Assembly: GCA_016780605.1 (NCBI GenBank)
Contig: JADHLS010000374.1
Coordinates: forward strand, 1-5,911
Direction of reading: 5' to 3'
From: Reyranella sp.
GTDB taxonomy: Bacteria > Pseudomonadota > Alphaproteobacteria > Reyranellales > Reyranellaceae
Length of the DNA: 5,911 bases
The notes under the pieces were generated by a model that saw only the letters and a program-made list of their open reading frames with translations, had not been told where the DNA came from and made no database searches. Below are positions 5,666 through 5,911 of the stretch, one piece after another. The position numbers and the translations under genes are program-made. The stretch's first letter is position 1, and every line of letters begins with the position of its first letter.

Positions 5666-5911
5666 ATGAACGCGCCGCCGACTGTCGACCGTCCCAACAT
5701 GACCGACGCCGAATGGCAGGCGCGCTGCGACCTCGCCGCGCTCTATCGCATCACCGAGCTGTACGGCTGGACCGACACCATCGATACCCACATGTCGGTG
5801 CGCATTCCGGGCGAGCCCAACTGCTTCCTGATCAACACCTACGGCGACTTGTTCGACGAGATCACCGCGTCGAGCCTGGTGAAGATGGATATCGACGGCA
5901 AGGTCTACAGC
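5666..5911 (+). CDS. Class II aldolase/adducin family protein (N-terminal part only)
   Basis: Eighty-two codons are visible before the window ends, with no stop. After a short variable head (MNAPPTVDRPNMTDAEW), the sequence DLAALYRITELYGWTDTI leads into THMSVRIPG, then CFLINTYGDLFDEITASSLV and KMDIDGKVYS. This is the characteristic opening of the class II aldolase/adducin domain, as in fuculose-phosphate-aldolase-like proteins: a helix, a 'tHiS.R' strand, and a 'fLinp.G.lf.eitAssLv' turn. The metal-binding His residues and catalytic acid normally come further on and cannot be checked. Characterised members split or decarboxylate hydroxy-aldehyde or keto compounds using a divalent metal, but many members in this 'LYGWTD' group have no known substrate. 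It is transcribed divergently from the monooxygenase operon, so co-regulation is plausible. Confidence 0.85.
   Translation, partial: MNAPPTVDRPNMTDAEWQARCDLAALYRITELYGWTDTIDTHMSVRIPGEPNCFLINTYGDLFDEITASSLVKMDIDGKVYS

Noticed and set aside
3954..5669. Plus-strand open frame of 571 codons opposite the monooxygenase and binding-protein genes
   Set aside because: It lies antisense to well-supported genes and its translation is rich in Arg, His, Val and Asp without recognisable motifs. This is typical of shadow frames in high-GC DNA.

Overview
This 5.9-kb window is high-GC, tightly packed bacterial DNA. It holds seven protein-coding genes, two of them cut by the window edges. The base composition, the Tat-exported solute-binding protein and the gene types suit a soil or aquatic alphaproteobacterium (Rhizobiales or Rhodospirillales-like). 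That placement is inferred from style, because no rRNA or other taxonomic marker is present.

Layout from left to right: (1) 1-224, plus strand, is the last 73 codons of an Old Yellow Enzyme-type NADH:flavin oxidoreductase. (2) A short stem-loop at 224-246 lies between two convergent stop codons. (3) 5498 down to 249, minus strand, is a five-gene operon-like run. In transcription order it contains an LLM-class FMN-dependent monooxygenase (NtaA/SnaA/DszA group), a periplasmic solute-binding protein, an ABC ATPase and two inner-membrane permeases. The four transporter genes have the order and motifs of the spermidine/putrescine (Pot-like) importer family. The gene joints are tight (28-nt gap, 16-nt overlap, 4-nt ATGA overlap). 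The exception is the ATPase-permease junction, which carries a compact palindromic element. (4) 5499-5665 is a 167-bp divergent intergenic region with dyad sequences and ribosome-binding sites at both edges. (5) 5666-5911, plus strand, is the first 82 codons of a class II aldolase/adducin-family protein.

The likely working model is a catabolic locus. A Pot-like ABC importer brings in a small, probably nitrogen-containing or otherwise cationic organic compound. The co-transcribed monooxygenase, using reduced FMN from a reductase not seen here, oxidatively cleaves it or a derivative. The flanking OYE-type reductase and class II aldolase-like enzyme may act on neighbouring intermediates. The substrate cannot be read from the sequence. 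Nothing here resembles a defence system, mobile element, CRISPR array or RNA gene. The most unusual structural items are the palindromic element at 1874-1926 and the three GCAAC/GTTGC half-sites in the divergent promoter region.
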